From a virus: a stretch of DNA of 34,216 bases. Under the pieces are notes generated by a model. It was not told where the DNA came from. It searched no databases and worked only from the letters and a program-made list of their open reading frames with translations. A program made the translations under genes and the position numbers. The stretch is taken from positions 1 through 34,216 of the IMG/VR virus record IMGVR_UViG_3300044637_000174. The stretch is one strand, 5' to 3'. Below are positions 23,571-30,930 of this stretch, piece after piece (position 1 is the stretch's first letter; each line of letters starts with the position of its first letter).

Positions 23571-24605
23571 CTGACCATATACTGGGTGGTGAAGGTATGC
23601 TTCTATTGCTTTTGATGAGTGTTGATACCCTTGTTTGTGATGCCAACTATCCGTTCCCGATGGGCTACGTGAGCTTTCAACTGTTATTCCGATATAATCT
23701 TTTGATGTTTTATGGTGTACGTGGTGAGTATAAATATAACGGTGTTTTGTATTAGCCCATTCTTTTTTAAACTCCTGAGCCATCAATAATGGCAAATCTT
23801 GATTCTTAGCACCATCACCATGAGTTGAGCCAATTAGGTTATCTCCATAAACAAACGCTTTACGGTGGCTTATTGATGTATCAAAAGTTATATTTTTACT
23901 TAGTTTAAACCACGCTTGTATAGTTTGGGCTAAATACCACCCAGCCATATAATCATGATTTGATGGATTGTGTATTATGTGAACGTCTGCAATACCAACA
24001 AGTTTTTCAATAATTTGAACATATAACTTTTGAGCAACTAAAAAGTTTTCAAACCACATTCCATCCGTATCTTGTGGAGTTCCGCTTGTTGTACTTCGTT
24101 TTGTATTATCGGTGTGTAAAATATCGTTACCAATAATCAAAACTATCTTATCAATATTGAATGATTCAAGTCTTTGAATTATTTTATCTATTCCTTCATG
24201 TACTCTTTTAACTGCTATATTTGAATTGTAATTATCGCCTGATTCATATTCGGTTGCTAGTTTACCTATGTGTATATCTGCCGGATCTATAACTAAACAA
24301 TGGCAGTCTTTTAATTTAGTTCTTTTAATTACAGGATATTTAGGTGAATGTTTATCCATATCCTTAATAATATTTGCTTTTAAATCTTCTAAACTTTTTT
24401 CTTTAGGCTTTGCAAATATTGAGAATAACTCACTTTTGTACCAATAATGTTTTACTTCGTTGGGGTCTATTCCTGCTGCATGACATTCTTCGTCAAGTTT
24501 AGATTTTTGGGTCCTATATTTCATTAGCAAACTTTCTTCGTCGTCGGTAAGTCTGTATCTAACATTATTGTTTAGTTCCGCTTTACCTACATTAGATTTT
24601 GCCAT
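23544..24605 (-). CDS. Calcineurin-like metallophosphoesterase (353 aa)
   Basis: Metal-site motifs in order: DPADIHIG (Asp110, His112), IIGNDIL (Asn160, Asp161), PSNHDY (Asn216, His217), GSTHGD (His262) and THHVHH (His295, His297). This fits the metallo-dependent phosphatase fold, as in phage DNA-repair phosphoesterases. Residues 1-60 form an HTH-like helical extension (DDEESLLMKYRTQKS...). The last eight residues, IMRLTHKF, use GC-rich codons (CGG, CTC, ACC, TTC) unlike the rest and unlike the copy at 23113. It heads the leftward operon, behind a -7 box overlapping the RusA promoter. Confidence 0.75.
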   Translation of the reverse strand: MAKSNVGKAELNNNVRYRLTDDEESLLMKYRTQKSKLDEECHAAGIDPNEVKHYWYKSELFSIFAKPKEKSLEDLKANIIKDMDKHSPKYPVIKRTKLKDCHCLVIDPADIHIGKLATEYESGDNYNSNIAVKRVHEGIDKIIQRLESFNIDKIVLIIGNDILHTDNTKRSTTSGTPQDTDGMWFENFLVAQKLYVQIIEKLVGIADVHIIHNPSNHDYMAGWYLAQTIQAWFKLSKNITFDTSISHRKAFVYGDNLIGSTHGDGAKNQDLPLLMAQEFKKEWANTKHRYIYTHHVHHKTSKDYIGITVESSRSPSGTDSWHHKQGYQHSSKAIEAYLHHPVYGQIMRLTHKF

Positions 24606-24616
24606 AAGTTGGTTTT

Positions 24617-24649
24617 TTGTGTAAATATAACTAAAATTTATTAACTTTG
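24617..24649 (+). promoter_or_regulatory. Rightward promoter of RusA, leaderless layout
   Basis: TTG at 24617-24619, a 22-base spacer and TAACTTTG at 24642-24649. The box ends 5 bases before ATG 24654, so the transcript should begin at the start codon. It overlaps a divergent promoter on the other strand, so the two should exclude each other. Confidence 0.6.
24622..24629 (-). promoter_or_regulatory. Leftward promoter -7 box of the phosphoesterase operon
   Basis: On the minus strand this reads TATATTTA, with a TTG 22 bases upstream on that strand (near the RusA start codon). It gives a leader of about 15 bases before ATG 24605. It shares sequence space with the RusA promoter. Confidence 0.5.
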
Positions 24650-24653
24650 CACA

Positions 24654-24986
24654 ATGATTAAGATTTTAATAAAACCGTTATCGATCAATGAGGCTTACAA
24701 AGGTAGGAAATTTAGAACAGTTAAGTATCAATGGTATAAAGAGAATGTTGCTAAACTGTTACCATCTAATTACGTTTTACCTTTACCACCTTATTTCATT
24801 CACTTTGTATTTGGTTTTAGTTCTGTAAGTTCAGATTGGGATAATTGCATAAAAACAACCCAAGATTGTATAGCTGAAAAATATAATTTTAATGATAAAT
24901 TAATCCGTAGAGGGCTTGTAGATATTGAGATTGTGCCAAAAGGTAAAGAATTTTTTACATTTAAAATTGAACATTTAACAAAATAA
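24654..24986 (+). CDS. rusA: RusA-like Holliday junction resolvase (110 aa)
   Basis: It has the small RusA layout: basic first half (KPLSINEAYKGRKFRTVKYQWY), a strand with HFVFGF, then SSDWDNCIKTTQDCIAEKYNFNDKLI (about 58-83), where the Asp residues of DxDN..K..xD..x..NDK are the metal ligands, and a final strand pair (VDIEIVP, FTFKIE). It resolves recombination or replication junctions before packaging. First gene of the replication operon. Confidence 0.75.
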   Translation: MIKILIKPLSINEAYKGRKFRTVKYQWYKENVAKLLPSNYVLPLPPYFIHFVFGFSSVSSDWDNCIKTTQDCIAEKYNFNDKLIRRGLVDIEIVPKGKEFFTFKIEHLTK

Positions 24987-24987
24987 A

Positions 24988-25019
24988 TTTGCAAAATCAA
25001 AAATAATTTTTTATATTTG
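24988..25019 (+). promoter_or_regulatory. Promoter of leader RNA B
   Basis: TTTG at 24988-24991, a 20-base spacer and TATATTTG at 25012-25019. It lies directly after the RusA stop and 125 bases before the next ATG, with structured RNA B between them. Confidence 0.75.
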
Positions 25020-25023
25020 CCAA

Positions 25024-25105
25024 ACCTAACTGCAAGTAGGATGTAAAATAATTACTCGAAAAGCCCTTTATTAAACGTCTTGCAGCGTTTTTTAGAGGGT
25101 TTTTT
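25024..25105 (+). ncRNA. Structured RNA B: two hairpins with complementary loops, terminator-like end
   Basis: Hairpin 1: CCTA (25025-25028) with TAGG (25037-25040), 8-base loop ACTGCAAG. Hairpin 2: CCCTTTA (25064-25070) with TAGAGGG (25093-25099, one G-U pair), a 2x2 UU mismatch, AAACG (25073-25077) with CGTTT (25086-25090), 8-base loop TCTTGCAG, then six T (25100-25105). Loop 1 CTGCAAG (25030-25036) is exactly complementary to loop 2 CTTGCAG (25079-25085). The order and 8-base loop 1 are as in RNA A, but the pairing bases are wholly different, i.e. covariation. It is a small RNA or an attenuator leader before the replication genes. Confidence 0.65.
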
Positions 25106-25144
25106 ATTAACGGTCAATTTGCAACCATATAGCAAATACAAATT

Positions 25145-25372
25145 ATGAATGTAAAAACAATTTATTGTTGTGATGACGTAAGTCATAAAACAGAACTATT
25201 AGCTTATGCTAATGAATCAAACCAAATTTATATTGAAGTATATTTACCAGATGATGATTCTGGTTACTATTCTCAAAGTATTGTTTTGGATAAAAAAACT
25301 GCCATAAGATTGGTTAAAGATCTTAAAAGACAAATAGCTTACATTAATGAAAGTGAGGTTGGAAATGTCTAA
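25145..25372 (+). CDS. Hypothetical protein (75 aa) ahead of the initiator
   Basis: An acidic first half (YCCDDVSHKTELLAYANESNQIYIEVYLPDDDSG) and a helical end (LDKKTAIRLVKDLKRQIAYI). The strand-helix arrangement resembles small proteins I have seen beside flavobacterial phage replication genes, without known function. It follows RNA B by 40 bases and overlaps the initiator gene by 8 bases. Confidence 0.5.
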   Translation: MNVKTIYCCDDVSHKTELLAYANESNQIYIEVYLPDDDSGYYSQSIVLDKKTAIRLVKDLKRQIAYINESEVGNV

Positions 25373-26120
25373 ATTAGGTTATACTTGGTATCCTAAAGAT
25401 TGGGGTAATTCTGAAAGCGTGTTTGAATTAAATTTAACAGAACGTGGTTTATATAGAGAATTTATAGACCTTGCTATGTTAAATGATAATACTACTGAAA
25501 TTAAAAAAGATGTTTGGATTCGTAAATTTTGTGTATCAAAAGAAGACTTAGACTTTATTTTATGTAAATTAATTACCCTAAATTTAGTAGAAATTATAGA
25601 TAATATTTTATTTATACCAAGCTGCGAAAGCCGTTTAAAATTGGTACGTGGAGGTAGTAATGGGGGTAAGAAAAGTAAGCCTACCCCGAAGCCTTATAGT
25701 AAGCCTACCCCGAAGCCTTTTGGAAGCCTTGACGAAAAAAACACGAAGCCTACCCCGAAGCAAATAGAAAAGAAAGAGAAAGGAAAAGAAATAGAAAGTA
25801 AAATAAAATTAATAGATATTTATTTTGAAGATTTTAAAAATTCATCCTACCTTGAAGATATTTGCAATAGGCAAAAAGTAACCAAAGAACAAGTGTTAAA
25901 TAAGTTAGAAGATTTTAAATTAAAAATGAATTTAGAATATCCTGACTACATATCTTTTTGCACTCATTTTAAAAATTGGTTTTCTAAACTTGGAATAGTT
26001 GGCGAAAAGAAAGAATATTTACTAACTTCGCCACAAGGTAAACATAAGTTTTTATTTACAGAAGACGAACTAAAGGCTAAAAAGCTAACTGGTTACTGGA
26101 AGGAGCAACATGAATTATGA
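25365..26120 (+). CDS. Replication initiator / replisome organiser-like protein (251 aa)
   Basis: The ATG at 25365 is chosen because MSKLGYTWYPKDWGNSESVFEL begins the conserved N-terminal winged-helix domain; an ATG 18 bases upstream is in frame but looks less natural. Domain 1 (about 1-100) is DNA-binding, followed by a Lys/Pro linker with three KPTPK units, and a C-terminal helical domain (about 150-230, DICNRQKVTKEQVLNKLEDFKLKM, YISFCTHFKNWF) typical of helicase-loader ends. It overlaps the primase-helicase gene by 4 bases. The linker DNA carries iteron-like repeats. Confidence 0.65.
   Translation: MSKLGYTWYPKDWGNSESVFELNLTERGLYREFIDLAMLNDNTTEIKKDVWIRKFCVSKEDLDFILCKLITLNLVEIIDNILFIPSCESRLKLVRGGSNGGKKSKPTPKPYSKPTPKPFGSLDEKNTKPTPKQIEKKEKGKEIESKIKLIDIYFEDFKNSSYLEDICNRQKVTKEQVLNKLEDFKLKMNLEYPDYISFCTHFKNWFSKLGIVGEKKEYLLTSPQGKHKFLFTEDELKAKKLTGYWKEQHEL
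25677..25761 (+). repeat. Iteron-like repeats inside the initiator gene: candidate replication origin
   Basis: AAGCCTACCCCGAAGC occurs exactly at 25677, 25701 and 25746; a degenerate copy (AAGCCT...CGAA) begins at 25724. Unit spacing is thus 24, 23 and 22 bases, about two helical turns. Directly after comes a long A-rich purine stretch (25762-25830), a possible unwinding element. This mirrors the lambda origin inside gene O. The units use ACC, CCG and AAG codons that are rare elsewhere in this genome, which suggests selection on the DNA. A repeated protein linker is the alternative. Confidence 0.5.
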
Positions 26121-27904
26121 TAGTAATTAACCCAATAGACAAAAAAGAATACGACATCGAGGTAAGCAAGAATGGTGAAAACCAAATGACCTGCCCTGAA
26201 TGTTCACCTAACCGTAAAAAGAAAACGTTAAAATGTTTTAGCTTTAACCTTAATAAAAATGCTGGCAGGTGTAACCATTGCGGAGTGGTATTGGTAGCCA
26301 AAGAAGATAAGCCTGTTTTTGTAGAACCTGCTAAAGTTTACAGTAAACCAATTTGGAACAATAAAACAGAATTATCAAATAATGCCGTTAAATGGTTTGA
26401 AAGTAGAAAGATAACACAAAGTATATTAAATGAATTTAAAGTTACTGAGGGGGCTGAATGGATGCCACAGACGCAAAATTCAGTTAACACCATACAGTTT
26501 AATTACTTTAAGTTTGGTGAGCTCGTAAATGTTAAATACCGGGATGGTGCTAAAAACTTTAAACTATTCAAAGATGGCGAAATGATTTTTTACAACCTAG
26601 ATGCCACAATTAACAACAATGTTATAATAATTGTTGAGGGCGAAATGGATGTTTTAGCAATGGCTCAAAGTGGTTTTAAAAACGTTATATCAGTTCCAAA
26701 CGGCTGCAACGATAAAGGCAAAATTAACATGGACTACCTAGATAATTGTATTGATTATTTTGTAGAGGATTGTAAATTCTTATTGGCACTTGACAATGAC
26801 AAGGTAGGTAACCGATTAAAGGATGAATTAGCCAGACGTTTAGGTTACGAAAATTGCAGTACCATTACCTTTAAAGATTGTAAAGATGCCAACGACTGCC
26901 TAATTAAATACGGAATTATTGGGGTAACTGAATCTATTGAAGCTGCAAAAGAATACCCAATCGAGGGGGTTTTTAATGCTATTGATATTCAAGATTCAAT
27001 ATGGGACTATTACAATAATGGTTTACCAAGTGGCTTTGGTATTGGGATGCATGAGTTTGATATGTTTTTAAAGTTTCAGCCGGGTTACTTAACAGTAATT
27101 ACAGGAATACCCGGTCATGGTAAAAGTGAGTTTTTAGACTTTTTGATGTGCCGTTTAAACATTTCACACGATTGGAAGTTTGCTTTATACTCACCAGAAA
27201 ACCACCCATTACAATTACACTTTAGTAAGTTAGCTGAAAAGATTATAGGCAAACCATTTGACGGGCAAAATAGAATGTCACCTTTAGATCTTACAACTAC
27301 AATAGAATATTTAAAAGACGTTTTTTACTTTGTTAATCCTGCAGAAAACTTTACACTTGACAATATTTTAACAGCCGTTAAAAGTCTAGTCCGTAAAAAA
27401 GGAGTTAAGGCTTTTGTGATTGACGCTTGGAATAAGTTAGAACACAATTACAGTACAAACGAAACTAAATATATTTCTGAACAATTAGATAAAATAGTTA
27501 CATTTTGTGAAAAGAATAGCGTACATTGCTTTTTAGTTGCTCACCCAACTAAGATACAAAAAGACAAAGCAACTGGAAAATTTGAGATACCAAACCTTTA
27601 TTCCATAAGTGGCTCTGCTAACTTTTACAATAAGGCTGCAAATGGAATAACAGTTTACAGGGATTATGAAAACTTTACTACTGAGGTTTATATCCAAAAG
27701 GTAAAGTTTAAACATTGGGGACAAACTGGATGCTGCCAATTAGCTTGGGATAAAACAAACGGTAGATATTACAAAGGAATGCCAAATAATGATAGTTGGA
27801 TTCAATCTAATAAACCAAAAGAACTTCAACAAAATGATAACTTTTTAACAAGCCCACTTGATATAATTACAAACAACGGTAAAAACGAAATAGATCCATT
27901 TTAG
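26117..27904 (+). CDS. Primase-helicase, T7 gp4/Twinkle-like (595 aa)
   Basis: An N-terminal zinc ribbon with Cys26-Cys29 and Cys52-Cys55 (CPEC, CNHC), a Toprim domain with VEGEMDVLA (Glu174, Asp178) and LALDNDKVG, then a RecA-like DnaB helicase domain with Walker A GIPGHGKS (330-337), Walker B-like AFVIDAWN (about 433-440) and VAHPTK. It should both prime and unwind at the phage fork. It follows the initiator with a 4-base overlap, forming the replication core. Confidence 0.85.
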   Translation: MIVINPIDKKEYDIEVSKNGENQMTCPECSPNRKKKTLKCFSFNLNKNAGRCNHCGVVLVAKEDKPVFVEPAKVYSKPIWNNKTELSNNAVKWFESRKITQSILNEFKVTEGAEWMPQTQNSVNTIQFNYFKFGELVNVKYRDGAKNFKLFKDGEMIFYNLDATINNNVIIIVEGEMDVLAMAQSGFKNVISVPNGCNDKGKINMDYLDNCIDYFVEDCKFLLALDNDKVGNRLKDELARRLGYENCSTITFKDCKDANDCLIKYGIIGVTESIEAAKEYPIEGVFNAIDIQDSIWDYYNNGLPSGFGIGMHEFDMFLKFQPGYLTVITGIPGHGKSEFLDFLMCRLNISHDWKFALYSPENHPLQLHFSKLAEKIIGKPFDGQNRMSPLDLTTTIEYLKDVFYFVNPAENFTLDNILTAVKSLVRKKGVKAFVIDAWNKLEHNYSTNETKYISEQLDKIVTFCEKNSVHCFLVAHPTKIQKDKATGKFEIPNLYSISGSANFYNKAANGITVYRDYENFTTEVYIQKVKFKHWGQTGCCQLAWDKTNGRYYKGMPNNDSWIQSNKPKELQQNDNFLTSPLDIITNNGKNEIDPF

Positions 27905-27906
27905 AT

Positions 27907-28047
27907 ATGACCCCACAATTAGCCTACCAAATAATTAAAAACTACCTTAAAACACATTCACTGCCTACTAAGGATGTGGATGTTTGGGTAGGGGATGTTA
28001 AATATACTTGGAATTATTTATTAAAACTTTGTTACAATATAAAATAA
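27907..28047 (+). CDS. Small basic protein (46 aa)
   Basis: Begins MTPQLAYQIIKNYLKTHSLP and ends YLLKLCYNIK. ATG lies two bases after the helicase stop; no membrane segment. The close spacing supports it. Unknown function. The -33 element of the next promoter lies in its last codons. Confidence 0.45.
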   Translation: MTPQLAYQIIKNYLKTHSLPTKDVDVWVGDVKYTWNYLLKLCYNIK

Positions 28048-28060
28048 ATTATTATATTTA
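28028..28060 (+). promoter_or_regulatory. Promoter of the sigma-like gene
   Basis: TTTG at 28028-28031, a 21-base spacer and TATATTTA at 28053-28060. The box ends 7 bases before ATG 28067, so the leader would be about 0-2 bases. Confidence 0.55.
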
Positions 28061-28066
28061 CATCCG

Positions 28067-28675
28067 ATGACGCATAAGCAAGTAATCGAGGTTATAATAT
28101 CAAACGACAGTTTTTTGAAATACTGCCATAAATTAGCGTCACCACGTACACACATAGCAGAAGACTTATACCAAGAAACTATCTTAGCTATCTGTGAAAC
28201 TAAAGATGATCGTTTTGTTAAGGCATACAATGATGGTTACCTAAGCCCTTTTGTAATTAAAACAATTAGGAATATTTGGTTAAAGCGAAATACATTTAAA
28301 CAACATACAGATGGCTCAACTTCTAACTTAATGGAATACGCTAACACCTTACAAAACATAGATGCTTTTGATTTTGATAGGACTTACATAAATCAAATAT
28401 CTAAAGACTACGACCCGACAGCCGATATAGTTTTTGAAGCTGCAAAGAAAATAATAGCTAAAGATAGTGATAGCGATAGAATGGAAATAAGATACCGAGC
28501 GAGGGTTTATAACCATTCAAATAATAACATTGCAGGCTTTGAAGCTATTAAATCATTTAAAAACGCTGGTCGTTTTTCGCAATACATTGGAATAAAAAGA
28601 TGTGCCATTTATAAAAGTTGTAGGGAATACCAAGAGATTTTAAAAAGTAAACTAAAATATATTATCAATGGTTAA
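28067..28675 (+). CDS. Sigma-70-like phage transcription factor (202 aa)
   Basis: The N-terminal part has a region-2-like helix set, FLKYCHKLASPRTHIAEDLYQETILAICE (about 17-45), with the AEDLxQE segment typical of sigma region 2. The C-terminal part, RFSQYIGIKRCAIYKSCREYQEILKSKL, reads like an HTH of region 4. The middle is acidic. Such proteins in Bacteroidetes phages are annotated as sigma factors. It is a good candidate to drive the four late genes carrying the AGTATTTAATAAGTAT motif; that link is inference. Confidence 0.6.
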   Translation: MTHKQVIEVIISNDSFLKYCHKLASPRTHIAEDLYQETILAICETKDDRFVKAYNDGYLSPFVIKTIRNIWLKRNTFKQHTDGSTSNLMEYANTLQNIDAFDFDRTYINQISKDYDPTADIVFEAAKKIIAKDSDSDRMEIRYRARVYNHSNNNIAGFEAIKSFKNAGRFSQYIGIKRCAIYKSCREYQEILKSKLKYIING

Positions 28676-28907
28676 TTATTTATACATCGCTTTATTTGCC
28701 TTTTGGTTTGCTGAACTTTCAACAATACCACAACGTATTTTAATAGCAACGGGCTTTAAACATTTATACCCATTCAGTTGCGTAAAGTGTTTATCCTTTT
28801 GGATGGCTCTTATTTACTCTTATAACGAACCGTTTTGTATAATTATAGCAGGAGTTACCTCTTTACTATCAATGACTATTTGTTTAATATTTAATAGATT
28901 AAGATGA
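28668..28907 (+). CDS. Small membrane protein (79 aa)
   Basis: Three hydrophobic stretches: YLYIALFAFWFAEL (4-17), FSCVKCLSFWMALIYSY (about 36-52) and CIIIAGVTSLLSMTICLIF (about 57-75). The CxKCLSFW segment resembles small DUF1360-type membrane proteins of phages. It overlaps both neighbours. Function unknown. Confidence 0.5.
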   Translation: MVNYLYIALFAFWFAELSTIPQRILIATGFKHLYPFSCVKCLSFWMALIYSYNEPFCIIIAGVTSLLSMTICLIFNRLR

Positions 28908-29170
28908 CCAGAGACGAAGCAATGGATGTGTTAGTTAAACACTCTCAGTTTTTTGAGATTTATAGTAAAGAACTATTTATCCCTAGAGGATGCGAGGGCA
29001 TTATGGCAGAAATAATAGCAGCTTACAAAGTAATTAATAACGGTTACGTTTGCTCATCATGTGGTAACGAATTGATAATTGATGCTAATAGATACCGTTT
29101 ACACAGAATGAAAGAACTTAATTTAAAACACCATACGTTTGATGAAAATACTCCTAATACACAGCTTTAA
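28904..29170 (+). CDS. Small CxxC protein (88 aa)
   Basis: Helical first half (MTRDEAMDVLVKHSQFF), then YVCSSCGNELII with a single CxxC and a His-containing basic tail (RYRLHRMKELNLKHHTF), perhaps a zinc knuckle. ATGA overlap with the previous gene and overlap with the glycosyltransferase start. Unknown function. Confidence 0.5.
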   Translation: MTRDEAMDVLVKHSQFFEIYSKELFIPRGCEGIMAEIIAAYKVINNGYVCSSCGNELIIDANRYRLHRMKELNLKHHTFDENTPNTQL

Positions 29171-30266
29171 CATTAAAGATAACAAGCCAGAGTTCAACGC
29201 TGTGTCTTATTATCGCATGAATAAACCGCATGAAGTTTTAGCACGTTTAAACCCAGACTTTGAAATTGTGCATTCTAAACCTAATGACATTTATCCTGAT
29301 GACTTTTTAAAAACTATTGACTTAGTTTTATTTTGTCGTGAAATAGATAATAGCAACGGAATTATAGAAGCCCTTAATAAGTTAGGCATTCGTTTTGGTT
29401 TAGATCTTGATGACTATTGGATTTTGCCTGAAGACCATTTGTTATACGAACATTATAAAGAAACTAATAAACCACAATTAATAATAGATTCAATTAAAGC
29501 GGCTCACTTTGTTATTTGCACAACTGAAATATTAGCCGGTAAGATTAAAGAACACAATAAAGAAGTTTATGTTATTGAAAATGGTATTGATACGGATGAT
29601 AGCGTGTGGCAAAACAACCACGTAAACTCTAAACGGATTAGATACGGATTTACGCAAGGCACAACTCACATACCCGACGTTATGTCTATTCATAAAGACG
29701 TGCAAACTGCTTTATACGATGCAGACTTTAACCGTAATTGCCAAGTTATCTTAACAGGTTGGAACGCTATTAAAAGCGAAGAGTCGGTTTATATTGGATA
29801 TGAACGAATGCTAACCGATAACCTTAAAACACTTTTACCTGTTGAGCGTGAGTATTGTTTGCGATTGGTTAAATATAAGTTCCCTAGTGGTATTAGTAAA
29901 CCATACCGTAGAGTGGGTGCTTTGCCGGTATATGAATTTGCAAAGGTTTACGATGAAATGGATATTTTAGTTGCGCCTTTAATAGACAATGATTTTAATA
30001 ATTGCAAATCAGAGTTAAAAATGATTGAAGCAGGGCATAAAGGATGTGCATTTATGGGTCACAATGTTAACCCTTATAGTTCTTTAATGACTAAAAAGAA
30101 TAGCTTTGATTTGACTTGGGGAAACTTTTACGAATGGTCAAAATACATTCTAAGTAATCCTAACTTAGTAAAAGATACGGCTGCACAATTAACTTTAGAT
30201 ACTAAAAAATATTCATTAAATTTGCTAACTGATAAACGTAAAGAACTTTATGAGCGATTCAAATAA
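29142..30266 (+). CDS. Glycosyltransferase 1, GT-B-like (374 aa)
   Basis: The ATG at 29142 gives MKILLIHSFNIKDNKPEFNAVSYYRMNKP, a standard GT-B opening; the TTG one codon upstream is less likely. The second half has LPVYEFAKVYDEMDILVAPLIDNDFNNCKSELKMIEAGHKGCAFMG, the acceptor-release pattern (PxxxxxFnxxKSxxKxxE) of GT4-type enzymes, with the donor-site Glu in it. It transfers a sugar to an unknown acceptor: phage DNA, a virion protein or host glycan. First of three adjacent transferase genes. Confidence 0.7.
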   Translation: MKILLIHSFNIKDNKPEFNAVSYYRMNKPHEVLARLNPDFEIVHSKPNDIYPDDFLKTIDLVLFCREIDNSNGIIEALNKLGIRFGLDLDDYWILPEDHLLYEHYKETNKPQLIIDSIKAAHFVICTTEILAGKIKEHNKEVYVIENGIDTDDSVWQNNHVNSKRIRYGFTQGTTHIPDVMSIHKDVQTALYDADFNRNCQVILTGWNAIKSEESVYIGYERMLTDNLKTLLPVEREYCLRLVKYKFPSGISKPYRRVGALPVYEFAKVYDEMDILVAPLIDNDFNNCKSELKMIEAGHKGCAFMGHNVNPYSSLMTKKNSFDLTWGNFYEWSKYILSNPNLVKDTAAQLTLDTKKYSLNLLTDKRKELYERFK

Positions 30267-30930
30267 ACTCTACCACTATTACCACATATACGCAGACGGT
30301 CAATGGTTAGAACCAGTTAGCGAACATATTAAAGCCCTACGTAAATGGGGGCTTATTGATAACCTTGCAGCGTTCCGTATTGGAATAGTTGGGGCAGACC
30401 ATAACCGTACAGCCGTTATTCAATACCTAATTAACGAACGTATTAATTTTGATGTGATAGCAACATCCGATACAGGTTGGGAGCAGGTTACTCAAATACC
30501 TATGTATGAATTTGCCCAAGATAATGACGGATATGTTTTATATGCTCACTCTAAAGGCTCATCACGTCCTGAACAACCTAATCAATCATGGCGAAGATCA
30601 ATGACTTATTACAACGTTGGTCAATGGCAAATAGCAGTACAAAAACTAAATGAGGGCTTTGATGCAGTTGGTCAACATTGGATGCGACCATCACATCATT
30701 CAGTTGAACACAGAGGTAGTCCTTTTTTTGGCGGTACATTCTGGTGGACTTCATTATCTCACGTTCGTAAAATGTTAGCACCCCCTGTGTTTAATAGGCA
30801 TGATGCTGAAGGTTGGATAGGTTATGTTAATGGCGAAGATATGAAGTGCTTTGACTTTACAGGTCATATTTCTGCTCACCCATGTTATTCGATGTGGACA
30901 ATAGAAACTCAACAATGGATATACGAATGA
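30250..30930 (+). CDS. Glycosyltransferase-like protein 2 (226 aa)
   Basis: HIYADGQWLEPVSEHIKALRKWG at the N-terminus, a Rossmann-like strand (FRIGIVG), GYVLYAHSKGSS at about 96-107 (the YxHxKG signature of rhamnan-synthesis-like transferases) and FFGGTFWWTSLSH (about 158-170). It overlaps the first transferase by 17 bases and the third by 4. Substrate unknown. Confidence 0.55.
   Translation: MSDSNKLYHYYHIYADGQWLEPVSEHIKALRKWGLIDNLAAFRIGIVGADHNRTAVIQYLINERINFDVIATSDTGWEQVTQIPMYEFAQDNDGYVLYAHSKGSSRPEQPNQSWRRSMTYYNVGQWQIAVQKLNEGFDAVGQHWMRPSHHSVEHRGSPFFGGTFWWTSLSHVRKMLAPPVFNRHDAEGWIGYVNGEDMKCFDFTGHISAHPCYSMWTIETQQWIYE

Noticed and set aside
25041-25046. ATGTAA start-stop pair in RNA B, as in a minimal leader ORF
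   Set aside because: RNA A has no counterpart, and one ATG-stop pair in AT-rich sequence is expected by chance.
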